Shown here piece by piece: positions 26,038-34,076 of a stretch of DNA of 64,000 bases. This DNA comes from Actinomadura coerulea (lineage in GTDB: Bacteria > Actinomycetota > Actinomycetes > Streptosporangiales > Streptosporangiaceae), in the NCBI RefSeq assembly GCF_014208105.1, contig NZ_JACHMQ010000001.1, positions 8,122,001-8,186,000 on the forward strand, in the 5' to 3' direction. How positions within the stretch are numbered: position 1 is the first letter of the stretch; the number at the start of each line of letters is the position of its first letter. The notes below the pieces were generated by a model that did not search any database, was not told the origin of the DNA, and saw only the letters and a list, made by a program, of their open reading frames with translations. The translations under genes were made by a program, and so were the position numbers.

Positions 26038-26709
26038 TCAGTCGGGCGGCGGGGCGGGCTCGTCGAAGCCGTTCTCCAGGATGGCGAAGGCCTGGTCGAC
26101 GGTCTCCGACAGCGTGGCGAACGTCCCGCCGAGGCGGCGGGTGGCGTCGGCGGCGGCCTGGAACGCGCAGGTGGTGGCCGCGGCGACGACGTGCGGGCGC
26201 AGCTCCGTGGCGGGGTCGAGGCCCATCCGCTCGGCGATGACCTCGGTGAGCAGCGCCTGCTTCTTCTGCGCGTGCTCCAGGCTGCCCGCCATCAGCGTCG
26301 GGCTGTCGCTCATCATCGCGAGCATGCACTCGAAGCGGCCGGGGTCGAAGCCGAGCTCGCCCGCTTCGCAGGCGTGCGCGATCTCCACCACGGTGTGCCG
26401 CAGCGCGGTCATGATCGGCTCGTCCGGGGGGCGTTCGGCGAGCCTGCCCAGCACGGCGCGGGTCTGCTCTTCCTGGAAGGTGAGGGCGACGTCCTCTTTC
26501 GAGGCGAAGTAGCGGAAGAACGTGCGGGACGAGACGTCCACGGCGTCGGCGATCTCCTCGACGGTGGTGGCGTCGAACCCCTTCTCGGCGAAGAGGGTGA
26601 ACGCGGCGTCGACGAGCGCCTCTCGGGTGCGCTGCTTCTTGCGTTCGCGCCTGCCCGGGGGCGGGGAACCGGGGCCGGACGTGCCGGTCTCGGGGGCGGT
26701 CGCGGTCAT
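26038..26709 (-). CDS. TetR-family regulator of the adjacent MFS pump
   Basis: A 223-residue TetR regulator with a standard HTH (TREALVDAAFTLFAEKGFDATTVEEIADAVDVSSRTFFRYF). The C-terminal ligand domain is of unknown specificity. It is divergent from a DHA2 efflux pump, the classic arrangement for a drug-responsive repressor. The ATG at 26709 lacks a Shine-Dalgarno sequence, but TACAAT stands 7 nt before it, so the message is probably leaderless. The likely operator lies between the two genes. Confidence 0.88.
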   Translation of the reverse strand: MTATAPETGTSGPGSPPPGRRERKKQRTREALVDAAFTLFAEKGFDATTVEEIADAVDVSSRTFFRYFASKEDVALTFQEEQTRAVLGRLAERPPDEPIMTALRHTVVEIAHACEAGELGFDPGRFECMLAMMSDSPTLMAGSLEHAQKKQALLTEVIAERMGLDPATELRPHVVAAATTCAFQAAADATRRLGGTFATLSETVDQAFAILENGFDEPAPPPD

Positions 26710-26792
26710 GCGCGCATTGTAATCGCCCGGCGATCGTCCGTCGACCCCTCTCTGTCGTGAAGTGAAACATGTCGCATACAGACCAAGGGCAG

Positions 26793-26821
26793 TTGACGAC
26801 AACTGTCATGCCATGACAATT
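26793..26821 (+). promoter_or_regulatory. MFS pump promoter with embedded palindromic operator
   Basis: A -35 TTGACG is at 26793-26798 and a -10 GACAAT at 26815-26820, 16 bp apart. Between and across them lies TGTCATG-C-CATGACA (26804-26818), a perfect 15-bp palindrome. A TetR dimer bound there would block polymerase. Confidence 0.65.
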
Positions 26822-26849
26822 TGTACCCCTGCCAAGCCGGAGGTCGATG

Positions 26850-28469
26850 ATGACTCAATCCCGTGGCGCCGAGACCCTCGAACCGGGCGCCGTCCACCTA
26901 CCGCCGCGCGACCAGGCGCGCGGCCGTCCCGCCAGGGCGGGGCACGGGCATCCCTGGCTCACGCTCATCGCGGTCGCGCTGGGCGTGATGATGGTCGGGC
27001 TGGACGCGACCGTCGTGTCCATCGCCAACCCCGCGATCGCCAAGGACCTCGGCGCGAGCCTGTCCGGCCTGCAGTGGGTCACCAACGCCTACCTGCTGGC
27101 GCTCGCCGTCACGCTGATCCCGGCCGGCAAGATCGCCGACCGGTTCGGCCGCAAGCGCACCTTCCTCGCGGGCGTCGTCGGCTTCGCCGTGTCGTCGGTG
27201 CTGATCGGGCTCTCGGGCGGGCTCGGCATGGTGATCTTCTGGCGGGTCGTGCAGGGGTTCGCGGGGGCGCTCCTGCAGCCCGCGAGCCTGGCCCTCCTGC
27301 GCAACACGTTCCCGGCCGAGCGGCTCAACGCCGCGATCGGCATCTGGGGGTCCACGGTCGGCATCTCCATCGCCGGCGGCCCGATCGTCGCCGGGCTGCT
27401 GGTGGAGAACGTCAACTGGGAGTCGGTGTTCTTCCTGAACGCCCCGCTCGGGCTGGTCGCGCTGCTCGTCGGCCTGTGGGTGATCCGCGAGTCCCGGGAC
27501 GAGGAGGCCGCCGGCTCGTTCGACGTGGCGGGCGTCGCCCTGCTCAGCGGCGCGCTGTTCGCCCTGGTCTGGGGGCTCATCAAGGCCGGCGAGCACGGGT
27601 TCGGCGGCACCGTCCCGCTCGTGTCGTTCGCCGCGTCCGTCGTGCTGTTCGCCGCGTTCGTCTGGAACGAGCTGCGGGTGGAGCGCCCGCTGCTGCCGCT
27701 CGGGCTGTTCCGGTCGGTGTCGCTGTCGGCGGCGACCGGCCTCATCGTGCTCGGCTTCTTCGGGATGTTCGGGACGATCTTCTTCATCACCCTGTACCTG
27801 CAGCAGGTGCACGGCATGAGCCCGGTGGACGCGGGCGTGCGGATGCTGCCGATGACCGGCGTGTTCATCGTCGCCTCCCCGGTGGCGGGCGCGCTGACCA
27901 GCCGGTTCGGGCCGCGGGTGCCGCTCGTCCTCGGGATGGCGTTCACCGCGGCCGCGATGTTCGGCCTGTCGCGCATCGGGGTGGACGCCCCGTACGTGCA
28001 GCTGTGGCCGTGGTTCGTGCTGGTCGGGCTGGCGTTCGGAATGGTGATCGTGGCCGGCACCGAGGCCATCGTCGGCAACGCGCCCGCCCACCTCGCGGGC
28101 GTCGCGGGCGGCCTCCAGCAGACCGCCTCCCAGGTCGGCGGCGTGCTCGGCACGTCGGTGCTGGGGGTGCTGCTGTCGACCAAGGTCGGGGACGTGCTGT
28201 TCGGGCGGCTCACCGACGCGGGCCTTCCCGGGGCGGCGGCTCACCAGCTCGAAGGGCAGGGCGGGCTCGTCTCGCAGGGAGTGGCGCCCATCCCGCCCGG
28301 CACCTCGAAGGAGGCGGCCGACGCCATCACGACCGGGAGCCACCTCGCGTTCATGGACGGCTTCCAGACGTCCCTGACCGTGGCGGGGGCCGTCGCGCTC
28401 GTCGCGGTCCTCGCCGCGCTCCTGGTGCGGCGGGGGACCTCTCCGGTCGAAGGCGCGGCCGTCGCGTAG
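26850..28469 (+). CDS. DHA2-family (14-TM) MFS drug efflux transporter
   Basis: A 539-residue membrane transporter. Motif C-like LDATVVSIANPAIAKDL is in TM1, motif A (GKIADRFGRKR) is in the loop after TM2 and a Pro/Gly-rich motif (GSTVGISIAGGPIVAGLL) is in TM5. The length and about 14 hydrophobic segments fit the DHA2/QacA-type proton antiporters. GGAGG lies 6 nt before the ATG at 26850; the ATG at 26847 is 3 nt too close. Its divergent TetR partner and operator imply induction by a pump substrate, which is unknown. Confidence 0.92.
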   Translation: MTQSRGAETLEPGAVHLPPRDQARGRPARAGHGHPWLTLIAVALGVMMVGLDATVVSIANPAIAKDLGASLSGLQWVTNAYLLALAVTLIPAGKIADRFGRKRTFLAGVVGFAVSSVLIGLSGGLGMVIFWRVVQGFAGALLQPASLALLRNTFPAERLNAAIGIWGSTVGISIAGGPIVAGLLVENVNWESVFFLNAPLGLVALLVGLWVIRESRDEEAAGSFDVAGVALLSGALFALVWGLIKAGEHGFGGTVPLVSFAASVVLFAAFVWNELRVERPLLPLGLFRSVSLSAATGLIVLGFFGMFGTIFFITLYLQQVHGMSPVDAGVRMLPMTGVFIVASPVAGALTSRFGPRVPLVLGMAFTAAAMFGLSRIGVDAPYVQLWPWFVLVGLAFGMVIVAGTEAIVGNAPAHLAGVAGGLQQTASQVGGVLGTSVLGVLLSTKVGDVLFGRLTDAGLPGAAAHQLEGQGGLVSQGVAPIPPGTSKEAADAITTGSHLAFMDGFQTSLTVAGAVALVAVLAALLVRRGTSPVEGAAVA

Positions 28470-28490
28470 GGCCCGGTTTAGGCTGCCGGT

Positions 28491-29171
28491 GTGATGGGTT
28501 TCGCGAGGCTTCGCCGGATCCTCAGGTCCTATCCGGTGCCGGTGGCGTTCCTCGGGCTGTTCGCGGCCGTGTGGATGGTCCAGGTGCTGATCCTGCCTCC
28601 GGGCGCGCGGCAGGCGATGATCGCCTGGGCCAGCACCAACCTGGCCAACCTCGCGGTCAACCCGGTCGGGACGATGGTCGCCTCGGCGTTCGTCGCCGAG
28701 GGGTCGCAGGGCGTGCTGCTCGTCGCGGCGGCCATCGGGCTGTTCCCCGTGACCCGGCGGTTCGGGAACCTGCGGGCCGTCGCCCTCATCGCGGCCTCGC
28801 ACGTGCTCGGCACGCTCGTCAGCCAGGGCATCGCGCTGGTGCGGCTGGAGGCGGGCCTGCTCTCGGACTCCGTCCGGACGATCCCCGACGTCGGCCCGTC
28901 CTACGTGCTGTGCGCGGCGCTCGTCGCGGCCTTCCTGTACGGGCACGGGCGGGTCCGCCGGCTGGTCGCGCTGGCCTGGTGGTGCGCGCTCGTCCCGGTG
29001 CTGCTGGACGGCCTGCTCGCGCTGGAGGTCGCCGCCGTCGGCCACCTGGTGGCCATGCTCACCGGCGCGGTCGCCGGGTGGCTGCTCCTGCTGCTGGAAC
29101 GCCGGCGCGGGCCCGCGCCGCTCGGCGCGGTGCCCGCCGCCCCTCCGGCGGCCGGAGCCGCGGAGGCCTGA
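28491..29171 (+). CDS. Rhomboid-like membrane protein
   Basis: A 226-residue polytopic membrane protein with about six hydrophobic segments and a short Ala/Pro tail. It has GPSYVL with Ser 137 in the place of the rhomboid G-x-S nucleophile, and a later helix GHLVAMLTGAVAGW with His 185 in the place of the catalytic His. The usual second Gly after the Ser is a Tyr, so it is a divergent rhomboid of the kind often called rhomboid-like in actinomycetes. Protease activity is plausible but unproven. TAGGCT lies 6 nt before the GTG at 28491, suggesting a leaderless transcript; ATG 28494 is the alternative. Confidence 0.7.
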   Translation: MMGFARLRRILRSYPVPVAFLGLFAAVWMVQVLILPPGARQAMIAWASTNLANLAVNPVGTMVASAFVAEGSQGVLLVAAAIGLFPVTRRFGNLRAVALIAASHVLGTLVSQGIALVRLEAGLLSDSVRTIPDVGPSYVLCAALVAAFLYGHGRVRRLVALAWWCALVPVLLDGLLALEVAAVGHLVAMLTGAVAGWLLLLLERRRGPAPLGAVPAAPPAAGAAEA

Positions 29172-29177
29172 CCCCGG

Positions 29178-30434
29178 TCAGCCCTCCCCGCCCGGCTGCG
29201 GGGCCGGGTTCGACGTGGGGCTCGGGCTCGGGGTCCCCGGGTCCGAGGGCGGGTCGGACGGGGTGTCCGGCGGCGTCGTCGGGTCCGAGGGCCCGTCGTC
29301 CGGCGGGGTCGCCGGGTCGGACGGCGTGTCCGGGGGAGTGGTCGGCGTCGCGTCGTCCGGGGGCGTGGACGGCTTCTCCGGCTTCGCGGGGGTGCTGGAC
29401 GCCGGGGGCTTCCCGCGCGCGGGCTCCTCCGACGGCGAGGTCGCGGGCGGGGCCGGTGCCGCGGGCGCCGCGCCCCCGGCCGGGGACCCGCCCGCCTGCT
29501 GCGGCGGCGAGCCGTACGCGCTGGTCACCGGGTTCCGCGACCCGCCGCCGTCCGCGCGCTCGGAGCCGGTCAGGCCGGGCACCGGGTCCTGCGGGACGCC
29601 GTGGCTCGACGTGGACGCCGGGTGCGTCTGCCCGCTGCTCGCCGTCGGCGTGAGCGAGGCCGCGCTGCCGCCCTTGGCCGCGGGCCAGGACACCAGCAGC
29701 CCGATGACGGCGGCGGCCGACGCGGCGACGCCCGCGACCGCGCCGAGGCCCTTGGCGGCGAAGCCGGAGGCCCCGCGCCTGCGGCGGTCCGCCCGCGCGG
29801 GGCCGATCACGACGAGCGGGCTCGGCGACAGGACGCTCGGCAGGGGCCGGGCGGCCTCCTCCTCGCAGGCCGCGAGGACCTGCTCGCGCAGCCAGCCGGG
29901 CGCGTGCGCCGGGGCCCGCCGGGCGAGCAGCTGCGGCAGCCGTCCCTTCTCGAACGCGGAGATGAGGTCGAGCCGCGCCTCGGTGGCGCCGCGCATCAGC
30001 GTGTCGAGGACGGCGCGCTCCAGCCGCGTCCGCGCCGCGTTGAGCAGCTGCATGACGGTGTCCGGCGCGAGGCCGAGGACGCGGGCGATGTCGTGCGGTT
30101 CGAGCCACTCGCCCGCCCACAGCAGCAGTACCTCGCGGTGGTCGGAGCGCAGGCTCCCGGCGGCGCGCAGCAGCGGGTCGGTGTCGGCGAACAGCGGGCC
30201 GCGCGTGGCGGCGCCGACGGCGGGCTCGCCGGTGAACGCGCCGCGCTCGGCGCACGCCGTCCGGGAGAGCGAGTAGAGCCAGAGCACGCTGTCGCCGCGC
30301 GGCGGCTGGTGGACGGCCGCGCTGAAGGTGTCGCCGACGGCCGCCGCCGCGAGCCGGTCGCCCACGAGCGACCAGCAGTAGGCGTACAGGCGGTCGGCGT
30401 GCGCGTCGTAGAGCGAGCCCAGGTCTCCGCCCAT
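29178..30434 (-). CDS. Sigma-70 (ECF)-like protein with membrane anchor and Pro/Ser/Thr-rich tail
   Basis: A 418-residue protein of unusual design. Residues 1-140 resemble an ECF sigma factor. Region 2 is weak (LYDAHADRLYAYCWSLVGD), and region 4 has an HTH (LEPHDIARVLGLAPDTVMQLLNAARTRLER). After a charged linker a single membrane segment follows at about 229-249. Then come some 165 residues rich in Pro, Thr, Ser, Asp and Gly, with repeated TPPDTPSDP-type units that would lie outside the cell. The ATG at 30434 has GGGGGCC upstream. It may be a membrane-tethered sigma-like regulator released by proteolysis, or a signal protein that no longer directs transcription. The rhomboid-like gene next door is convergent. 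Confidence 0.7.
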   Translation of the reverse strand: MGGDLGSLYDAHADRLYAYCWSLVGDRLAAAAVGDTFSAAVHQPPRGDSVLWLYSLSRTACAERGAFTGEPAVGAATRGPLFADTDPLLRAAGSLRSDHREVLLLWAGEWLEPHDIARVLGLAPDTVMQLLNAARTRLERAVLDTLMRGATEARLDLISAFEKGRLPQLLARRAPAHAPGWLREQVLAACEEEAARPLPSVLSPSPLVVIGPARADRRRRGASGFAAKGLGAVAGVAASAAAVIGLLVSWPAAKGGSAASLTPTASSGQTHPASTSSHGVPQDPVPGLTGSERADGGGSRNPVTSAYGSPPQQAGGSPAGGAAPAAPAPPATSPSEEPARGKPPASSTPAKPEKPSTPPDDATPTTPPDTPSDPATPPDDGPSDPTTPPDTPSDPPSDPGTPSPSPTSNPAPQPGGEG

Positions 30435-30686
30435 GTGGCCCCCCGTCTCCGTCCGGTTTCACTTCCGGCAAAACGTGCATATCGCTGGCCAGGGGACTCT
30501 AGCGGCTCCGGTTGACCCATGAGAAGCCAGGGATCGGACATCGCGTCGAATAGCACGGAAGGTAGCAGTGAGTGCTGCGGACGGTGACGTTCACGGAGAT
30601 TTAAGAAACTTCCTGAAAAACCGCTGATTTCTGATCCGGTTCAGCAGGGAAGGTTCGAACCCGTTGTCGAATCATCCGAGGAGTCA
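30435..30686. promoter_or_regulatory. Divergent region between the sigma-like gene and egtA
   Basis: This 252-bp gap is AT-richer near egtA (30595-30640), with AAGAAACTTCCTGAAAAACC before the ergothioneine operon, where its promoter probably lies. CCGAGGAGTCA supplies the egtA ribosome binding site. A palindromic GGTTCGAACC (30652-30661) resembles a tRNA T-loop, but no tRNA fold surrounds it. Confidence 0.35.
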
Positions 30687-31919
30687 ATGGTGACCCGGCT
30701 CACAGTGGACGACGTCTACCAGCACATACGCGGTGTCTGCTTCAAGACGGGTCCGCCCGGGACGGTCGGCGCGGAGACCGAGTGGCTCGTGGTCGACTCC
30801 GGCGACCCGGCGGCCCACGTGCCCGCCGAGCGGGTGCGGGCCCTCGTGGACGGGGCCGGTCCGCCGGCCGGCGGGAGCAAGGTGACCTACGAGCCGGGCG
30901 GCCAGCTCGAACTCAGCTCCGCCCCGTTCGGGACGCTGGGCGACCTGTCCGCCGCGCTCGGCCGGGACATCGCGCACGTGCGGGACGCGCTCGCGCCGGA
31001 GGGGCTCGCGCTCGCCGGGCACGGCGTCGACCCCGTCCGCGTGCCCCGGTTCCAGGCCGACCACCCCCGGTACGCGTGCATGCGCGACTACTTCTGCGCG
31101 GGCGGATTCCACGACGCGGGGCTGGCCATGATGTGTTCGACCGCGTCGGTCCAGGTGAACCTGGACATCGGCGCCGACGACGCGGACGCGGTCCGCCGCT
31201 GGCGGCTCGTGCACGCGCTCGGGCCGGTGCTGGTCGCCGCGTTCGCCAACTCGCCGCTGCGGGCCGGCCGCCGCACCGGGATGCGGTCGTCCCGGCAGGG
31301 CATCTGGACCGAGCTCGACCCGTGCCGCACCCTGCCGGTGCTGCGGGACGGGGCGGACGGCGACCCCGCCGAGGCGTGGACGCGGTACGCGCTCGACGCC
31401 CAGGTCATGCTCGTCCACACCCCGGACGGCCGATGGGTGCCCGCCCCCGGGATGTCCTTCCTGGAGTGGCTGGCCAAGGGGGAGCCCGGCGAGGACGACC
31501 TCGCCTACCACCTGTCCACGCTGTTCCCGCCGGTCCGGCCGCGCGGCTGGCTGGAGCTCCGTATGATCGACGCGCTGCCCGGCCCGTACTGGCCGGTGCC
31601 CGTCGCCGTCGCCACCGCCCTGCTGGACGACCCGGCCGCCTCCCGCGCCGCCGAGGCTGCGGTCGAACCGGTGGCGAACCGGTGGGCGCGGGCGGCCTGC
31701 GACGGCCTGTCGGACCCCGCCCTGGCCGCGGCCGCGCGGGCGTGCTTCGCGGCGGCGCTGGACGCGCTCGCGCGGCTCGGCGCGGCCGGCCTCGCCCCCC
31801 TGGTCGAGGAGTACGCCCACCGGTACGTCCTGCGGGGCCGCACTCCCGCCGACGACTGGCCCGCCGGCGACCGGCCCGCCGGCGTCCCCCCGACACGTCC
31901 GATGGAGGATCCGACATGA
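30687..31919 (+). CDS. egtA: Glutamate-cysteine ligase EgtA
   Basis: A 410-residue GCS2-type ligase that makes gamma-glutamylcysteine, the sulfur donor for ergothioneine. Signatures include VGAETEWLV near the N terminus, YEPGGQLELSSAP, MMCSTASVQVNLD and RTGMRSSRQGIWTELDP. It is the first gene of the egtABCD operon with GAGGAG 5 nt before the ATG. It overlaps egtB by 4 bases. Actinomycetes also use this dipeptide for nothing else obvious, since mycothiol replaces glutathione, which supports the assignment. Confidence 0.95.
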   Translation: MVTRLTVDDVYQHIRGVCFKTGPPGTVGAETEWLVVDSGDPAAHVPAERVRALVDGAGPPAGGSKVTYEPGGQLELSSAPFGTLGDLSAALGRDIAHVRDALAPEGLALAGHGVDPVRVPRFQADHPRYACMRDYFCAGGFHDAGLAMMCSTASVQVNLDIGADDADAVRRWRLVHALGPVLVAAFANSPLRAGRRTGMRSSRQGIWTELDPCRTLPVLRDGADGDPAEAWTRYALDAQVMLVHTPDGRWVPAPGMSFLEWLAKGEPGEDDLAYHLSTLFPPVRPRGWLELRMIDALPGPYWPVPVAVATALLDDPAASRAAEAAVEPVANRWARAACDGLSDPALAAAARACFAAALDALARLGAAGLAPLVEEYAHRYVLRGRTPADDWPAGDRPAGVPPTRPMEDPT

Positions 31920-33280
31920 GCTCGCCCGGCCCGTCCGCCGAGGAGGCGGCCCTGAAGGAACTGATCGCCGACGAGCTCGGCGCGGTGCGCGACCGCAGCC
32001 TGCGCCTCACCACCGACGTCCTCGACGAGGACGACCTCACCGCGCAGGTGTCGCCGCTGATGTCGCCGCTCGTGTGGGACCTCGCGCACGTCGGCAACTA
32101 CGAGGAGCTGTGGCTGCTGCGCGCGGCCGCCGGGCAGGAGGCGATGCGCCCAGAGATCGACGACCTGTACGACGCGTTCGAGCATCCCCGGGCGGAGCGG
32201 CCGGCGCTGCCGCTCCTGAAGCCCGAGGAGGCCCGGTCCTACCTCGGCACGGTCCGCTCCAAGGTGCTCGACTCGCTGTCGTCGGTGCGCTTCGACACCC
32301 CGGACCCGCTGACGTCGGGCGGATTCGTGTACGGGATGGTGGTTCAGCACGAGCACATGCACGACGAGACCATGCTGGCCACCCACCAGCTGCGCCGTGG
32401 TGCCCCCGCTCTGCTCGACCCCAAGGCGGAACCGCTTCAGGTTCCTGGCGAGGCGTCCGGCGCCGAAGAGGTGCTCGTCGAGGCGGGCCCGTTCCAGATG
32501 GGAACGTCCGACGAACCGTGGGCGCACGACAACGAACGTCCCGTGCATTTGGTCGACCTGCCCGCGTACTACATCGACGTGGAACCGGTCACCAACGCAG
32601 CCTACATCGCGTTCATCGAGGCCGGTGGCTACGACGACCCCCGCTGGTGGGACCCGGCCGGATGGGAGTGGCGCTACAGCAGCGGCAAACGCGCCCCGGC
32701 CTTCTGGGCGCGTGAAGGGGGACAGTGGTCGCGGCGCCGATTCGGGCGGTCGGAACCCGTTCCGCCTGGCGAACCCGTCCAGCACGTGTGCTGGTACGAG
32801 GCGGACGCGTACGCGCGGTGGGCCGGGAAGCGGCTGCCGACCGAGGCCGAGTGGGAGAAGGCCGCCCGCTGGGACCCCGCCGCAGGACGGTCGCGCCGCT
32901 ACCCGTGGGGCGACGTCTACGAAGAGGGTCGCGCCAACCTCGGACAGCGGGCGCTCCGCCCGTCCGAGACCGGCTCCTACGCGGCCGGTGCGTCGGCGTA
33001 CGGGGTGAGGCGCCTCCTGGGGGACGTGTGGGAATGGACGTCGTCGGACTTCCACGGCTACCCCGGCTTCCGCTCGTTCCCCTACAAGGAGTACTCGGAG
33101 GTCTTCTTCGGGCCCGACTACAAGGTGCTGAGAGGCGGGTCCTGGGCGACGCACCCGCTCGCCATACGCGGCTCGTTCCGCAACTGGGACTACCCCATCC
33201 GCCGCCAGATCTTCTCCGGGTTCCGCTGTGCCCGGTCGGCGGAGCCGGCGTCGGGGACGGCGACGGGGGTGGCGCGCTAG
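31916..33280 (+). CDS. egtB: Ergothioneine sulfoxide synthase EgtB
   Basis: A 454-residue non-haem iron enzyme that joins gamma-glutamylcysteine to hercynine with O2. The DinB-like N-terminal domain carries the three iron ligands: H58 in LAHVGNYEE, and H145 and H149 in QHEHMHDE. The C-terminal formylglycine-generating-enzyme-type domain shows FQMGTSDEP, RLPTEAEWEKAARW, GDVWEWTSS and VLRGGSWATH. The ATG overlaps the egtA stop and GGAGG precedes it. The next gene starts immediately after its TAG. Confidence 0.97.
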   Translation: MSSPGPSAEEAALKELIADELGAVRDRSLRLTTDVLDEDDLTAQVSPLMSPLVWDLAHVGNYEELWLLRAAAGQEAMRPEIDDLYDAFEHPRAERPALPLLKPEEARSYLGTVRSKVLDSLSSVRFDTPDPLTSGGFVYGMVVQHEHMHDETMLATHQLRRGAPALLDPKAEPLQVPGEASGAEEVLVEAGPFQMGTSDEPWAHDNERPVHLVDLPAYYIDVEPVTNAAYIAFIEAGGYDDPRWWDPAGWEWRYSSGKRAPAFWAREGGQWSRRRFGRSEPVPPGEPVQHVCWYEADAYARWAGKRLPTEAEWEKAARWDPAAGRSRRYPWGDVYEEGRANLGQRALRPSETGSYAAGASAYGVRRLLGDVWEWTSSDFHGYPGFRSFPYKEYSEVFFGPDYKVLRGGSWATHPLAIRGSFRNWDYPIRRQIFSGFRCARSAEPASGTATGVAR

Positions 33281-34015
33281 ATGTGCCGCCATCTCGGCTA
33301 CCTGGGGCCCGAGCGGACGCTGCACTCCCTCATCTACGAGGGGGAGCACTCGCTGGAGACCCAGTCGTACGCGCCGCGCATGACGCAGGGCGCCATCCTC
33401 AACGCCGACGGGTACGGCGTCGGCTGGTACCAGGACGGCGAGGCCGTCCGCTTCCGCCGCGCCCAGCCCATCTGGACCGACCAGTCGTTCCGCGAGGTCG
33501 CCGGAGCCGTGCGGGCGTCGTGCGCGGTCGCGGCGCTGCGGTCGGCGACCGTCGGGTTCCCCGTGGACGAGTCGTGCGCCCAGCCCTTCCGCGCCGGTCC
33601 GTGGCTGTTCAGCCACAACGGGAAGGTCGAGGGCTACGGCGGCGTTGAGTCCAAGCTGCGGGAACTGGCCGGGGACGTCGCCGAGGTCCCCGACGCCCGC
33701 GCTCCCGTCGACTCCGCGCCGCTGTTCGCCCTCGCCGTCCGGAACTGGCGGGAGGGCGCGGCGCTCGGCGAGGGCCTCGCCGCCGTCGTCGCCGCGATCA
33801 CCGCGCTGGCCCCCGGCCGCTACAACCTGCTCGCCTCGGACGGGACGTCCCTGGCCGCCACGACCTGGGGCGACTCGCTGTTCGTGCGCGAGGGCGGCGA
33901 CGCGGTGCGGATCGCGTCCGAGCCGCTGGACGGCGACCCCGCGTGGCGCCGCGTCCCCGACCGCTCGCTCGTCACCGCCGGGCCCGCCGCCGGCGTCCGC
34001 ATCTCCCCGCTCTGA
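33281..34015 (+). CDS. egtC: Gamma-glutamyl hercynylcysteine sulfoxide hydrolase EgtC
   Basis: A 244-residue class II glutamine amidotransferase-like Ntn hydrolase that removes glutamate from the EgtB product. Cys 2, exposed after Met removal, is the nucleophile (MCRHLGYLG). NADGYGVGWY and FSHNGKVEG complete the active-site pattern. The gene abuts egtB. Between its stop and egtD lies a 61-bp spacer with a short tandem repeat. Confidence 0.95.
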   Translation: MCRHLGYLGPERTLHSLIYEGEHSLETQSYAPRMTQGAILNADGYGVGWYQDGEAVRFRRAQPIWTDQSFREVAGAVRASCAVAALRSATVGFPVDESCAQPFRAGPWLFSHNGKVEGYGGVESKLRELAGDVAEVPDARAPVDSAPLFALAVRNWREGAALGEGLAAVVAAITALAPGRYNLLASDGTSLAATTWGDSLFVREGGDAVRIASEPLDGDPAWRRVPDRSLVTAGPAAGVRISPL

Positions 34016-34045
34016 GACCGCCAGATCCCGAGACCGCCAGACCCC
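34014..34045 (+). repeat. Tandem 16-bp repeat between egtC and egtD
   Basis: Two adjacent copies, GAGACCGCCAGATCCC and GAGACCGCCAGACCCC, differ at one base. The first overlaps the egtC stop codon. It may be a slippage product that spaced egtD away; a regulatory role is not evident. Confidence 0.8.
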
Positions 34046-34076
34046 GAAGACAGCCCAGCCTCCGAAGGAGAACCAC

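Noticed and set aside
29215..29480. Gly/Ser/Val-rich plus-strand repeats that could be read as a repeat protein
   Set aside because: They are the complement of the TPPDTPSDP-type repeats of the sigma-like protein on the minus strand.
30652..30661. GGTTCGAACC, resembling a tRNA T-loop, upstream of egtA
   Set aside because: No matching acceptor, D or anticodon stems lie at the right distances, so no tRNA can be drawn.
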